From JBJXGV01 sp046160485 (GTDB taxonomy: Bacteria; Orphanbacterota; Orphanbacteria; JBJXGV01), in contig JBJXGV010000041.1 in NCBI GenBank assembly GCA_046160485.1, positions 1 to 34,935 of the forward strand: a stretch of DNA of 34,935 nucleotides. The letters run 5' to 3'. The notes below the pieces were generated by a model. That model was not told the origin of the DNA and searched no databases. It was given only the letters and a program-made list of their open reading frames with translations. Position 1 is the first letter of the stretch; each line of letters starts with the position of its first letter. Shown piece after piece: positions 16,832 through 24,914 of this stretch. A program made the translations under genes and the position numbers.

Positions 16832-17326
16832 TCAACTGCGTCCGGGACCTCGCCTCTCGGCGCGCCGCCGGGCGCGGTTCTCCATTTGGGGAAGCGCGTC
16901 GGCGATGACGCCCGAGAGTTGCTCGAATGTTCGCCGATAGTCTTCGATCGACCCGCCAAACGGATCCGCGATTCCGGTGAGCCCGCGTTTCGGCGCGAGC
17001 GACGTCAGCAAATGCACCCGTTCGTCCGCCGACGGAACGAGATTCAATACGTCCGTCCTGTGCCGCGGCTCCATGACAAGGATGAGATCGGCGCCGTCGA
17101 TCAGATCCGCCGTCAGACGCGCCGCCTTCTTTCCGGAGAGATTGATGCCGTGTTCCTCCGCGATTTTCCGCGCGAGGCGCGACACCGGCTCGCCCGGCGT
17201 GGCGGCCACGCCCGCGGACGACGCCGTGATCCCGCGCTTTCCGATCGTGTCGGCAAGATCGGCGAGGATAGCCTCGGCGAGTGGGCTCCGGCATGTGTTT
17301 CCGCTGCACACGAAGAGCACGTTCAC
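16832..17326 (-). CDS. Low-molecular-weight phosphatase, YwlE (protein-arginine phosphatase) type
   Basis: 164 residues. The P-loop is C7-S-G-N-T11-C-R13-S14, the general-acid D121 is in DPFGGS, and a SIEDYRRTFEQL helix follows. The Thr at position 11, in place of the Ile/Leu of tyrosine phosphatases, is the known specificity feature of Bacillus YwlE, which removes phosphate from protein arginine. With the GTG start at 17326 the numbering of C7, T11 and R13 equals that of YwlE, which supports this start. The longer TTG start at 17398 is itself the -35 box of a promoter. Neighbours (tsaC upstream, rpiB-glyA downstream) repeat the Firmicutes ywlC-ywlE-ywlF-glyA order. No arginine kinase (McsB) is in this window. 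Confidence 0.87.
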   Translation of the reverse strand: MNVLFVCSGNTCRSPLAEAILADLADTIGKRGITASSAGVAATPGEPVSRLARKIAEEHGINLSGKKAARLTADLIDGADLILVMEPRHRTDVLNLVPSADERVHLLTSLAPKRGLTGIADPFGGSIEDYRRTFEQLSGVIADALPQMENRARRRAERRGPGRS

Positions 17327-17369
17327 GCGCTCGACCGCATCCGGTTCGGAGGGCGAATTCACGTCAGCG

Positions 17370-17398
17370 AGACTAAGCCGCGTGCCGGGAGGTGTCAA
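17370..17398 (-). promoter_or_regulatory. Sigma70-like promoter upstream of the YwlE-like gene
   Basis: TTGACA (17398-17393), an exact 17-nt spacer and TAGTCT (17375-17370) on the minus strand. Transcription would begin near 17363, leaving a leader of about 37 nt before GTG 17326. A second in-frame GTG at 17362 would be almost leaderless. It divides the purD-purE-tsaC run from the ywlE-ilvE-rpiB/glyA run. Confidence 0.6.
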
Positions 17399-17416
17399 GC
17401 TAAGACACGGAAATCT

Positions 17417-17432
17417 CGGGGGGTTAGCCCCG
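17417..17432 (-). terminator. Weak hairpin at the end of tsaC
   Basis: CGGGG and CCCCG arms flank the tsaC stop codon on the minus strand, followed by a moderately T-rich stretch just before the ywlE promoter. The stem is short (5 bp), so it may only attenuate. Confidence 0.3.
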
Positions 17433-18071
17433 ATCGGTAGGGAGTTGGCCGAAGAGCGGCCCGATGCGGACCGCGCCGGCCCGGAGCACGACGGGCGGGT
17501 CGGTGCGGCCGTCGACGACGGTCGACGGCAGGCTCGGCGGCAGAGGCCCCGCGTCGAGGATCAGGTCGATTGCGGAGCCGAATTCGGCGGCGATGAGATC
17601 CGGGTCGAGTGCCGGACGCGTGTCGCCGCTCCGGTTGGCGCTCGTCGCCGTGATCGCGCCTCCGGCGGCGCTCGCGAGCGCCGCTGCGGCCGGACACGCC
17701 GTCCAGCGAAGCGCCACGCCGTCGGGCGCGACTTCCCGCGGAAGAAGCGGATGCGCGGCGACGACGATCGTGAGCGCGCCCGGCCAGTGCTGCTCGATGA
17801 GCTGCTCCGCGCTCGGCGAGATTCCGCGCGCGAGCCGGTGCGCGAACTCCAAGTCGCCGACGAGAACCGGCATCCCCTTGTCGTCCGCCCGGCGCTTGAT
17901 CGCGATGATGCGCGCCACCGCGTTCGCGTTCCACGGATCCGCGGCGAAGCCGTAGAGCGTCTCGGTCGGGATTAAGACGATTCCGCCTCGCCGGATGACT
18001 TCAGCCGCGCGATCGATCGCCCGCGCGTCGGGGCGGTCGCGATCGATCTTCAGGGCCGCGAGCGGCGTCAC
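17424..18071 (-). CDS. tsaC: Threonylcarbamoyl-AMP synthase (TsaC/Sua5/YrdC family)
   Basis: A 215-residue YrdC-domain protein. GGIVLIPTETLYGFAADP (29-46) is the family signature, followed by the KRR-x4-GMP nucleotide-binding segment (about 59-68), HWPGALTIVV and ATSANRSGD. It makes threonylcarbamoyl-AMP from threonine, bicarbonate and ATP for tRNA t6A. It has TsaC length and no Sua5 C-terminal domain. The GTG start overlaps the purE stop (GTGA). The ywlC equivalent holds the same relative place to ywlE in Firmicutes. Confidence 0.93.
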   Translation of the reverse strand: MTPLAALKIDRDRPDARAIDRAAEVIRRGGIVLIPTETLYGFAADPWNANAVARIIAIKRRADDKGMPVLVGDLEFAHRLARGISPSAEQLIEQHWPGALTIVVAAHPLLPREVAPDGVALRWTACPAAAALASAAGGAITATSANRSGDTRPALDPDLIAAEFGSAIDLILDAGPLPPSLPSTVVDGRTDPPVVLRAGAVRIGPLFGQLPTDRG

Positions 18072-18556
18072 GCGCGATTTTCGCCGCGGCCACGCGCCAG
18101 GAGCGCTGCCCGCTCGGCGGCGATGCGCGGCCGAATGCTCGGATCGATGAGCGAAAGAATCTCCGCGGCGAGATACGCGGCGTTCGCGGGGCCTTCCTTG
18201 CCGATGCCGACCGTTGCGACCGGAAGCCCGCGCGGCATCTGCAACGTCGAGAGGAGCGCGTCGATGCCGCCGAGCGGCGACGCAACGAGCGGAACGCCGA
18301 TGACGGGAAGCAGGCTGCGCGACGCGAGCGCGCCGGCCAGATGCGCCGCGATTCCGGCGGCGCCGATGAAGACGCGAATGCCGCGCGGCTCCGCGTCCGC
18401 GACGTACGCCGCGAGCCCTTCGTGGTCGCGATGCGCCGACAACACGCGGAACTCGTGACCGATCTCAAGTTTCGTAAGCGTCGAAAGACATCCTTCCATC
18501 GCTTCCTTATCGCCGATGCTGCCGACGATCACCGCAACACGCGGGCTCTCGCTCAA
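18068..18556 (-). CDS. purE: N5-carboxyaminoimidazole ribonucleotide mutase
   Basis: A 162-residue purine-pathway enzyme with the class I PurE framework: VGSIGD (first phosphate loop), the SAHRDHEG segment, GAAGIAAHLAG and VATVGIGKEG-x2-NAAYLAAEIL. Two conserved stretches deviate: GSxSD is GSIGD and GAGGAAHLPG is GAAGIAAHLAG. It is still closer to class I than to the direct AIR carboxylase. The TTG start overlaps the purD stop (TTGA) and has GGAG at 8-nt spacing, so the longer upstream frame inside purD is rejected. No purK is in the window. It is followed by tsaC with a 4-nt overlap. Confidence 0.88.
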   Translation of the reverse strand: MSESPRVAVIVGSIGDKEAMEGCLSTLTKLEIGHEFRVLSAHRDHEGLAAYVADAEPRGIRVFIGAAGIAAHLAGALASRSLLPVIGVPLVASPLGGIDALLSTLQMPRGLPVATVGIGKEGPANAAYLAAEILSLIDPSIRPRIAAERAALLARGRGENRA

Positions 18557-19818
18557 GACGACGACTCCTCTCCGATATCGTTGCGGCTCCATGCGCCGCG
18601 GAACCGAATCCGCGACGCGCCATCGTACGCGCGCCGGCGCGCGGCCTCGTGATCCGGCGCGACACCGGTGACGGCAGCGACGCGCCCGCCGCTCGTCACG
18701 ATGCGCTCGCCGTCGCGGCGCGTACCAGCGTGAAACACGTGCACTCCCGCGACCGCCGCCGCTTCGCTTAATCCGTCGATCGGATCGCCCGCGCGCGGGG
18801 ATTCGGGATATCCCTCCGCCGCGACGACGACCGTCACCGCGTGCGCGTTGGAGAAGCGGAGCGGCCGCTCGTCCAACTCGCCGACCGCCCCGCCGTGTAG
18901 GAGCAGTCCGAGATCGCCTTCGAAGAGCGGCAAGAGCGCCTGCGTCTCGGGATCGCCGAAGCGGCAATTGAATTCGAGCACCTTCGCGCCGTCGCCGGTC
19001 CAGATGAGCCCCGCGAAAAGCACACCCGAGAGCGGGCATCCTTCCTTCTTCATCGCCCACGCGGCGCGGGCGATCACCTTCTCCTCGATCTCCGAGCGGC
19101 GCGCCAGATCGCCCGCGACGGGGGCGACGACTCCCATGCCGCCGGTGTTGGGGCCGCGATCGCCGTCGTACGCGCGTTTATAGTCGCGCGCCTCGCGGAA
19201 CGAAACGAACCGCTCACCCGAGACGATCGCGATGAACGACGACTCGGCGCCCTCGAGGAATTCCTCGATCACGAGCCGCTTCCCCGCCGCGCCGAGTTTT
19301 CCTTCGATCATCCAATCGCGGATCGCCGCCTCCGCCTCGTCGCGGCTCTGCGCAATCACGACGCCCTTCCCCGCCGCGAGGCCGTCGGCCTTCAGCACGT
19401 AGGGCGGCTTGTGCGAGCGGACGTGAGCCAACGCCATCTCTGGAATTTCGAACGTGTCGTGGCGCGCCGTCGGAATGCCGCCGCGAGCCATGATGCGCTT
19501 CGCGAACGCCTTGCTCCCCTCGATGCGCGCCGCGTCGCGCGTGTGGCCGAAGATCGGAAGATTCGCGCGGCGGAACTCGTCGGCGATGCCGTGCACAAGC
19601 GGCGCCTCGGGACCGACGACGGTGAGGTCGATGCGCTGCGCCTTCGCGAACTCGGCGAGCACGGCGGGTTCGAGCGACGGGAGCGCCGGCGTCGACGCGA
19701 TCTCGGCGATGCCGGGGTTCGCGTTCGGAACAATGACCTGTGTCACGGAGGGGCTCGTCGCGAGTCGCCACGCGAGCGCGTGCTCGCGCCCACCCGAGCC
19801 GACGAGGAGAACCTTCAC
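18553..19818 (-). CDS. purD: Phosphoribosylamine-glycine ligase
   Basis: A 421-residue ATP-grasp enzyme making glycinamide ribonucleotide. KVLLVGSGGREHALAW at the N-terminus, VVGPEAPLVHGI, KADGLAAGKGVV (ATP-binding), a GPNTGGMG loop and LEFNCRFGDPETQ (metal site) are all diagnostic. Length is typical. The GTG start has GAGG 5 nt upstream. It leads a purD-purE-tsaC run and follows the PorV-like gene after 54 nt; that gap shows a short GC hairpin without a T-tract, so read-through from the porV promoter is likely. Confidence 0.96.
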   Translation of the reverse strand: MKVLLVGSGGREHALAWRLATSPSVTQVIVPNANPGIAEIASTPALPSLEPAVLAEFAKAQRIDLTVVGPEAPLVHGIADEFRRANLPIFGHTRDAARIEGSKAFAKRIMARGGIPTARHDTFEIPEMALAHVRSHKPPYVLKADGLAAGKGVVIAQSRDEAEAAIRDWMIEGKLGAAGKRLVIEEFLEGAESSFIAIVSGERFVSFREARDYKRAYDGDRGPNTGGMGVVAPVAGDLARRSEIEEKVIARAAWAMKKEGCPLSGVLFAGLIWTGDGAKVLEFNCRFGDPETQALLPLFEGDLGLLLHGGAVGELDERPLRFSNAHAVTVVVAAEGYPESPRAGDPIDGLSEAAAVAGVHVFHAGTRRDGERIVTSGGRVAAVTGVAPDHEAARRRAYDGASRIRFRGAWSRNDIGEESSS

Positions 19819-19872
19819 GATCGCCTCGTCAGGGCGCGGAGAGCACAGCGCCCGCGGAGACGGAGCGGCATT

Positions 19873-20850
19873 CTAGCGGAGGACGTACGCGAAGCTGAAG
19901 CGGTGCGCATCGCCGAGGTCCGCGAAAGAGGTATACGCGTAGTCGATCTTGTAGCGGCGAGTGCCAGCGACGCCCACACCGAACGACCAGCCCGCGAGGT
20001 CGCCGTTCGACGTCGCGTCGTCACCGATACGCGAGTCGATCGCGCGATATCCCGTGCGCACGAAGAAGTCGCGCACCGGCTGGTACTCCACGCCCACGAG
20101 AGCGCCCGGGTCGTTATCGCGGGGCTTCTCGACATCGATCGCAACGAGAAGGTCGTCGGAAAGCGGCCGCAGCGCGATCCCCGCGACAAACGTGAGCGGG
20201 AGATCTTCCTTCTCGAGGCTATAGAACGAGAACTGTCCGCCGAGATTTCGAACGGCGCCGCCGAACGCAATCGAGTGAAAGCTCGTCCTGTAGAGGAACC
20301 CGGCGTTAATCGTTCCGGCGGACGAAGAGAACCCGCTGAAAGCCGAGACACCTTCGTAGATGTAACTCGCCGAAGCGCCGACGAAGAGGCGGCGACGCAC
20401 CTGGCCGGCGTACCCCATCGAGAGCGCGAGGTTGTTGACGGCGAACTCGTCGAGTCCTTCACCGGTCTGATTCTCGAGAGTCGTGGTCGGAATGCCGCCG
20501 ATGCGAAGAAACTGCAGTCCGAAGCCGACCGTGGACATCTTCCCGACGGGCTGCGCGAACGCGGCGCCGCCTGAATTGACTCCGGAGAAATACGAGAGGT
20601 AGTTCGTCGCGCATTCGGGACGCTGCACCATCGAGAGCCCCGCGGGATTCCAGAAGATCGATTGCGCGTCGCCGCCGACCGCGACGTTCGCGCCGCCCAT
20701 CCCCATTTGCCGCGCACCCACGCCGATCTTGAGGAACTGGTACGCACTCGTTCCGACGGAAGAGTTGTCGGCGGACGCCACGGCCGCGAAACAGACGACG
20801 GTGAGCGCAAGAGCGATGCGAGCGGCGAGCCGCCGCGAGGAGAGAACCAT
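19873..20850 (-). CDS. PorV/PorQ-family outer-membrane protein (UPF0164-like)
   Basis: A signal peptide (LALTVVCFAAVASA) is followed by SAYQFLKIGVGARQMGMG and GGDAQSIFWNPAGLS, the signature start of the PorV/PorQ family. Alternating beta strands then run to the C-terminal HRFSFAYVLR. In Bacteroidota PorV is an outer-membrane barrel that shuttles type IX secretion cargo, but many FCB bacteria carry paralogues without T9SS, so secretion is inferred. The double ATG (20853/20850) follows GGGAGG; 20850 gives the better spacing. The frame extends to a TTG at 20892 that coincides with the -35 box. It stands between the ABC/DUF4340 genes and purD. Confidence 0.83.
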   Translation of the reverse strand: MVLSSRRLAARIALALTVVCFAAVASADNSSVGTSAYQFLKIGVGARQMGMGGANVAVGGDAQSIFWNPAGLSMVQRPECATNYLSYFSGVNSGGAAFAQPVGKMSTVGFGLQFLRIGGIPTTTLENQTGEGLDEFAVNNLALSMGYAGQVRRRLFVGASASYIYEGVSAFSGFSSSAGTINAGFLYRTSFHSIAFGGAVRNLGGQFSFYSLEKEDLPLTFVAGIALRPLSDDLLVAIDVEKPRDNDPGALVGVEYQPVRDFFVRTGYRAIDSRIGDDATSNGDLAGWSFGVGVAGTRRYKIDYAYTSFADLGDAHRFSFAYVLR

Positions 20851-20863
20851 CATGAGCCTCCCA

Positions 20864-20892
20864 GCTATAACAGAGCGCCCCGGGCCCGTCAA
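20864..20892 (-). promoter_or_regulatory. Sigma70-like promoter immediately before the PorV-like gene
   Basis: TTGACG (20892-20887), 17 nt, then TATAGC (20869-20864) on the minus strand. The predicted start (about 20857) is only 4-7 nt before the ATGs, so the GGGAGG ribosome site (20862-20857) would be mostly untranscribed. Either the transcript is leaderless or the promoter is fortuitous. Nothing else is seen in the 186-nt gap up to 21036. Confidence 0.45.
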
Positions 20893-21036
20893 CGCGACGC
20901 GCCCGCGGGCGGAAAAACGAGCTTGTTGTCCGCCGTATCCGAGCCGGCGCTGAATTTCGTTCCCGGGATTATCGGCACGTTCGACGCCGCGAATGACGGA
21001 CGCGCGGCTCGGCGCGGCGCACCGCCCACGGCGCCT

Positions 21037-22761
21037 TCACGGGAGAAGCGAGTCGAGGTCGGGAGCGAAGAAGACGAAGAGCGCGCCGGGCCGCAGCGAC
21101 GAACGTGCGAAGCGCCGGTCGGGATCGAGAAGACCGCCGACCTCGAAGCGCCCTGGGCGGTCGCCGTCCCACTGGACGGTCAGCGTGGGGGCGTCGAAGC
21201 CGAGCCCTGCCCCGCGCGAATCGACAGGAAGCTGGTCGAGGGGCGCAACACGCGCCAGACGCGCGGCGAGGGCGCCGGCCGCCGCCGCGTCGAGGCGGCC
21301 GTTCGACTCGCGCCAGATATCTCCGCTGCGCTCGATGTTGAGCTCGTCGCGACCCTCGGCCGTAACGCGCACGCTCCGCGCGCCGCCGACCGCTGCCGCA
21401 AGGATTTCGCGCGCCTCGTAATCCCACGGATCGGCGGAAATAAATTCGAGCACGCGCGGCGCGACGAGAAAGACGTCGGGCTCGCCATCGAACGCCGCGT
21501 AGAGATCGCCGCCCGGCGCCGCCGCGCCGATCGCGAACCCATCGCCCTCGGGGAGATTGTCGTAGACGACGCGCACGCGCGCACGCGGCGTATCGAGCCC
21601 CGCGCTGGTGCGCGAGACCGCCGGCGCCCACGCCGCGATGCGTTCGTTGTCGAGGTTGCGCAAGAGTGCGCGCGCGCGAATCGGATCCGCGCCGGACGCG
21701 AACGGCGCGAGGAGACGCCAAGAATCGGCGTCGCGAACGAGCGTGACGGACGCCGTGTCGCGCGCGACATCGAACCGCGTCGCTTGATCCGGCGGCAGAG
21801 GCAAGAGGCGTGTCGCGCGGAGCGATTCGGCCGCCGCGTCGAGCCAGACGACTAAATCGAGATCGACGTTGACGGGGCGGGGCTGAGCCGCGGCGCGAAC
21901 CGCAACCGGCGCCGCCAGCGGGCCCGACGGAAAATCGACGAGGAGCGTCTCGGCGCGCGAGGTCGCGAGCCCGCCGCGGTCGGGCGAGAGCGTGAGAATC
22001 AGCGTGCGGCGCGCCGAGCCATCTGTGAGTCGAAGCAGCGAATCCGCGCTCGCATCATCGGCGAAACGCGCCGCGCGCGCATCCGTCAACCGCTGCAAGA
22101 GCGCTGACGTGAGTTCTACCGACGCACGGCTCGCGACCGGCGAGACGATCCTCCAAAGACGCGACGCGTCGCGCGCGACGACGAGTGTGTCGGCGGGCCG
22201 CTCGACGCGAAACGCGTCGATCTCGCCGATGCGCGCGCTCACGAGGCGCCGATCGCGCAGTTCGTCGGGACGCATCTGGAACTCGCGCAGAATGCTCCCC
22301 CACACGACGGCGCATTCGCCCGTGTCGGGGTCGCGCGCGTAGAGATGATTTCCGGTCGCCGTGGTCGCGCCGAGGTCCACGCGCCGCGAGGAGCCCGCGC
22401 GGTTCGTCAGCACGCACCAGGCCCGCGCCGGCGCGAACCCGAACGCCGCGAGCGACTCGGCCGGTACAGGGAAACGGCTCTCGCGGCGTATGGCGAGAAT
22501 CGCGCCGAGGAACCGCCCGACGGCCATGTGGTCGACGGGTGCGATCACGGGGCTCCGCATTTCGAACCCCTGCGCGGTGCGCTCGAGCACGACGCCGCTC
22601 GACAGCTCGACGCGCGCGACATCCGCCGACTCGAGCCGGAAGAGCGTTTCCTCGAGAACGCGCGCGGCGCCGCGTTCGGAGGCGCCCCGAATCTCCAGAA
22701 GATAGAACGCGCCCGCGACGGCGAGAAACAGCCCGAGCAAGATCGCGGATCGTCTCTCCAC
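21037..22761 (-). CDS. DUF4340 protein of a Gld-type ABC system
   Basis: The 574-residue protein has one N-terminal transmembrane helix (AILLGLFLAVAGAFYLLEI, about 6-24) and a large periplasmic part made of repeated DUF4340-like domains. Recurrent blocks of the form ARVELSSG / FEMRSPV / W-x-(L/I)-x-x-P are visible near residues 50, 200, 345 and 450. DUF4340 proteins commonly end the ABC ATPase-permease-GldG cassette; their job is unknown. The GTG start has AGGA 7 nt upstream. It follows the GldG-like gene by 42 nt. Confidence 0.82.
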   Translation of the reverse strand: MERRSAILLGLFLAVAGAFYLLEIRGASERGAARVLEETLFRLESADVARVELSSGVVLERTAQGFEMRSPVIAPVDHMAVGRFLGAILAIRRESRFPVPAESLAAFGFAPARAWCVLTNRAGSSRRVDLGATTATGNHLYARDPDTGECAVVWGSILREFQMRPDELRDRRLVSARIGEIDAFRVERPADTLVVARDASRLWRIVSPVASRASVELTSALLQRLTDARAARFADDASADSLLRLTDGSARRTLILTLSPDRGGLATSRAETLLVDFPSGPLAAPVAVRAAAQPRPVNVDLDLVVWLDAAAESLRATRLLPLPPDQATRFDVARDTASVTLVRDADSWRLLAPFASGADPIRARALLRNLDNERIAAWAPAVSRTSAGLDTPRARVRVVYDNLPEGDGFAIGAAAPGGDLYAAFDGEPDVFLVAPRVLEFISADPWDYEAREILAAAVGGARSVRVTAEGRDELNIERSGDIWRESNGRLDAAAAGALAARLARVAPLDQLPVDSRGAGLGFDAPTLTVQWDGDRPGRFEVGGLLDPDRRFARSSLRPGALFVFFAPDLDSLLP

Positions 22762-22803
22762 TCCGGTGTCCTTTCGAGGCTGCGTTCGAGATTTGCCGCC
22801 GCG

Positions 22804-24141
22804 CTAGCGGCGACGCATCACGAGGAACGCGCCGGCGAGCGCCACGATCGCGGGAAACCCGACGACGGGAAGCCAGAAGAGCAAGCGCCCCTGCGCGCGC
22901 GTCAACACGAGCGGCTCCGCGGGGAAATCGCGCGGCCGAATGGTGGACGGATCTTCGTCGCCCATTGCCCACGAGATCGCGTTCTGCAGGAGGTCGCCGT
23001 TGCCCGAGCGCAGGAAGTGCGCGTTGCTTGCGAAATCGGAATCGCCGAAGACGACGAGGCGCGCGCGCGTCGTCCCCGCGGGCCGCTCGCGCACGACCGC
23101 GATCGCCAGCGGCCCCGTGCGATCCGTGGCGGCGTCCTCCGAAGCCTTGCGCTCCTCGAGGAGCCGCTCGGTATCGCGCTCTCCCCAGCTTCCCGGCCCC
23201 GCCATGACGATCACCTCGCCTTGCGCACCGGGCGGCGCGTCGTTGAGCAGCGCAACCGAACGCGCGATCGGATAAAACGTCGCCAGGCCGAACTGCTTCG
23301 TGATCACACTCGCCGGATAACTCGAGACGACGGGCACGAGGTTGTCCGCGCCGAAGACCTGCGAAAGCCGATCGACGATGATGTCGTCGCCGAGGCCGAT
23401 CCCTTCGTGCTCGAGCAGGTCCGCGAGTTCGGGATACGCTCCGGGGTCGACGAGCGCGACGAGACCGCCGCCCGCGCCCACGTATCTCTCGAGAACGGCG
23501 TGCTCCTCCGGGAGAAGATCTTTCGCCGGCCCCGCGAGCAGAAGCGCGGCGTGCGATTCGTGATCGATCGCGTCGCGCATCAAGAAGACCTCGCGCACGT
23601 CGACGCGCGACCGCTCGAGCGCGTCGCGGAGTTCGGAGAGGCCTTCCTTCTCCGCGTTGCCGATCGCGCGCTCGCCGTGGCCCGTGACGATTCCGAGCGT
23701 GCGCATCCCCTCGCGCGTCACGCGCAGGATCGCGCTCGTGATCTGCGCCTCGCTCGCGTTGAACAGCGCCGTCCGGCGCTCGCCGCACTGCACGACCGTC
23801 GTGCCGTACGACTTCACGCTGTACTCCTTCGCGAGCCCCGGATTGCGATCGGGATCGACGAACTGAAATCGTACGCGCTTGCCGTGCGCGGCGTACTCGT
23901 CGAGCAGATCTTTCATGGCGATGCGGCTCTCGTCGCCCTCGCGGTAGAACGCGAAGACGGCGATGTCGGCCGTGAGCGCGTCGAGCACCTTCGCCGTTTC
24001 GGGCGTGAGACGAAAGCGGCCCTCGCGCGTGAAGTCGGCTCGCAGCGGATGGCGCGCCGCGAAGAGATAGACGAAGACGAGAACGCCGAGAAGCGCGGCG
24101 AGCGACACGAGCGAGTTCGCCAGCACGCGGCGCCCGGCCAT
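22804..24141 (-). CDS. GldG-like ABC-associated periplasmic protein
   Basis: A 445-residue protein. An N-terminal membrane helix (about 9-28) is followed by a short motif typical of the family (DFTREGRFRLTPETAKVLDAL in abbreviated terms: residues about 37-57). A large ABC-type-uncharacterised (GldG/DUF4350-like) domain comes next, and a C-terminal helix (LLFWLPVVGFPAIVALAGAF) ends in MRRR. In gliding bacteria GldG works with GldA/GldF; in many others the same set is present without gliding. The ATG shares its A with the permease stop (TGATG). A longer frame to 24939 is a shadow of the permease. Confidence 0.87.
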   Translation of the reverse strand: MAGRRVLANSLVSLAALLGVLVFVYLFAARHPLRADFTREGRFRLTPETAKVLDALTADIAVFAFYREGDESRIAMKDLLDEYAAHGKRVRFQFVDPDRNPGLAKEYSVKSYGTTVVQCGERRTALFNASEAQITSAILRVTREGMRTLGIVTGHGERAIGNAEKEGLSELRDALERSRVDVREVFLMRDAIDHESHAALLLAGPAKDLLPEEHAVLERYVGAGGGLVALVDPGAYPELADLLEHEGIGLGDDIIVDRLSQVFGADNLVPVVSSYPASVITKQFGLATFYPIARSVALLNDAPPGAQGEVIVMAGPGSWGERDTERLLEERKASEDAATDRTGPLAIAVVRERPAGTTRARLVVFGDSDFASNAHFLRSGNGDLLQNAISWAMGDEDPSTIRPRDFPAEPLVLTRAQGRLLFWLPVVGFPAIVALAGAFLVMRRR

Positions 24142-24914
24142 CAGAATCCCCTCGAGCGGCGCAGTTCGAGCACGCGCGTCGTCGCGAAGAGGAAGAAGAC
24201 CGAGAAGCTCGCATAGAAGACGACGTGCTTCGTGTCGATCACGCCCTTGCCGAAATCGCCGAAGTGATCCATCACCGAGAGGTGCGTCAGCGCACTCGCG
24301 ACGCCGGGGTTCGCGAACTGCGCGCTCCACTCGACGAGCACGAACACGATGAGGACTCCGAACGAGACGATCGCCGAGACGATTTGGTTCGGCGTCAGCG
24401 CCGAGACGAAGATCCCGAGCGAGAGAAACGCGGCGCCGAGAAGCAGGAGCCCCGCGTACGCGGTGGCGAACGGTGCGACGTCGGGCTTCGCGACGAACAC
24501 CATGAGCGCCGCGTCCGCGAGCGCGCCCGCCAAGAGGATCGAAAGAAAGAGCATCGCCGCGAGAAACTTTCCGAGCACGGCCTCCCATTCGCGCACCGGA
24601 TACGAGAAGAGAAGCTCGAACGTGCCGCTCTTCAGTTCCTCGGAGAAGAGCCGCATGCTGATCATCGGAAGAACGAAGAGAAGCAGGATCGCGATGTTCG
24701 AGAAGAATGGCCGCGTGACGCCCGCGAGCAGATTCAACTCCGACGCAGGAGAGCCGCCCTGGAGCGACTCGGTCGACGCGAGGCTGTAGTACCCGATGAT
24801 GCTGTAGAAGAAGTAACCGGCGACAGCGAGGAACACCGTCAAGACGACGTAAGCGACGGGCGATTGAAAGTACGCGCCGAATTCGCGCCGCGCGATTGCG
24901 AAGAGGCGGCTCAC
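24141..24914 (-). CDS. ABC-2 type permease (GldF-like)
   Basis: A 257-residue inner-membrane protein with six predicted helices. The N-terminal ARREFGAYFQSPVAYVVL amphipathic start, MRLFSEELKSGTFELLFSYPV loop (about 85-105) and LGKFLAAMLFL segment are typical of ABC-2 exporters of the GldF/NosY kind. It pairs with the ATPase whose stop it overlaps by 4 nt, and with the GldG-like protein that follows. The substrate is unknown; a homodimeric permease is expected as only one is encoded. Confidence 0.9.
   Translation of the reverse strand: MSRLFAIARREFGAYFQSPVAYVVLTVFLAVAGYFFYSIIGYYSLASTESLQGGSPASELNLLAGVTRPFFSNIAILLLFVLPMISMRLFSEELKSGTFELLFSYPVREWEAVLGKFLAAMLFLSILLAGALADAALMVFVAKPDVAPFATAYAGLLLLGAAFLSLGIFVSALTPNQIVSAIVSFGVLIVFVLVEWSAQFANPGVASALTHLSVMDHFGDFGKGVIDTKHVVFYASFSVFFLFATTRVLELRRSRGF

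Noticed and set aside
22345..24216. Plus-strand frame of 623 codons across the GldG and DUF4340 genes
   Set aside because: It has shadow composition (Arg, Glu, Asp, His) and no recognisable family; the minus-strand genes explain the region.
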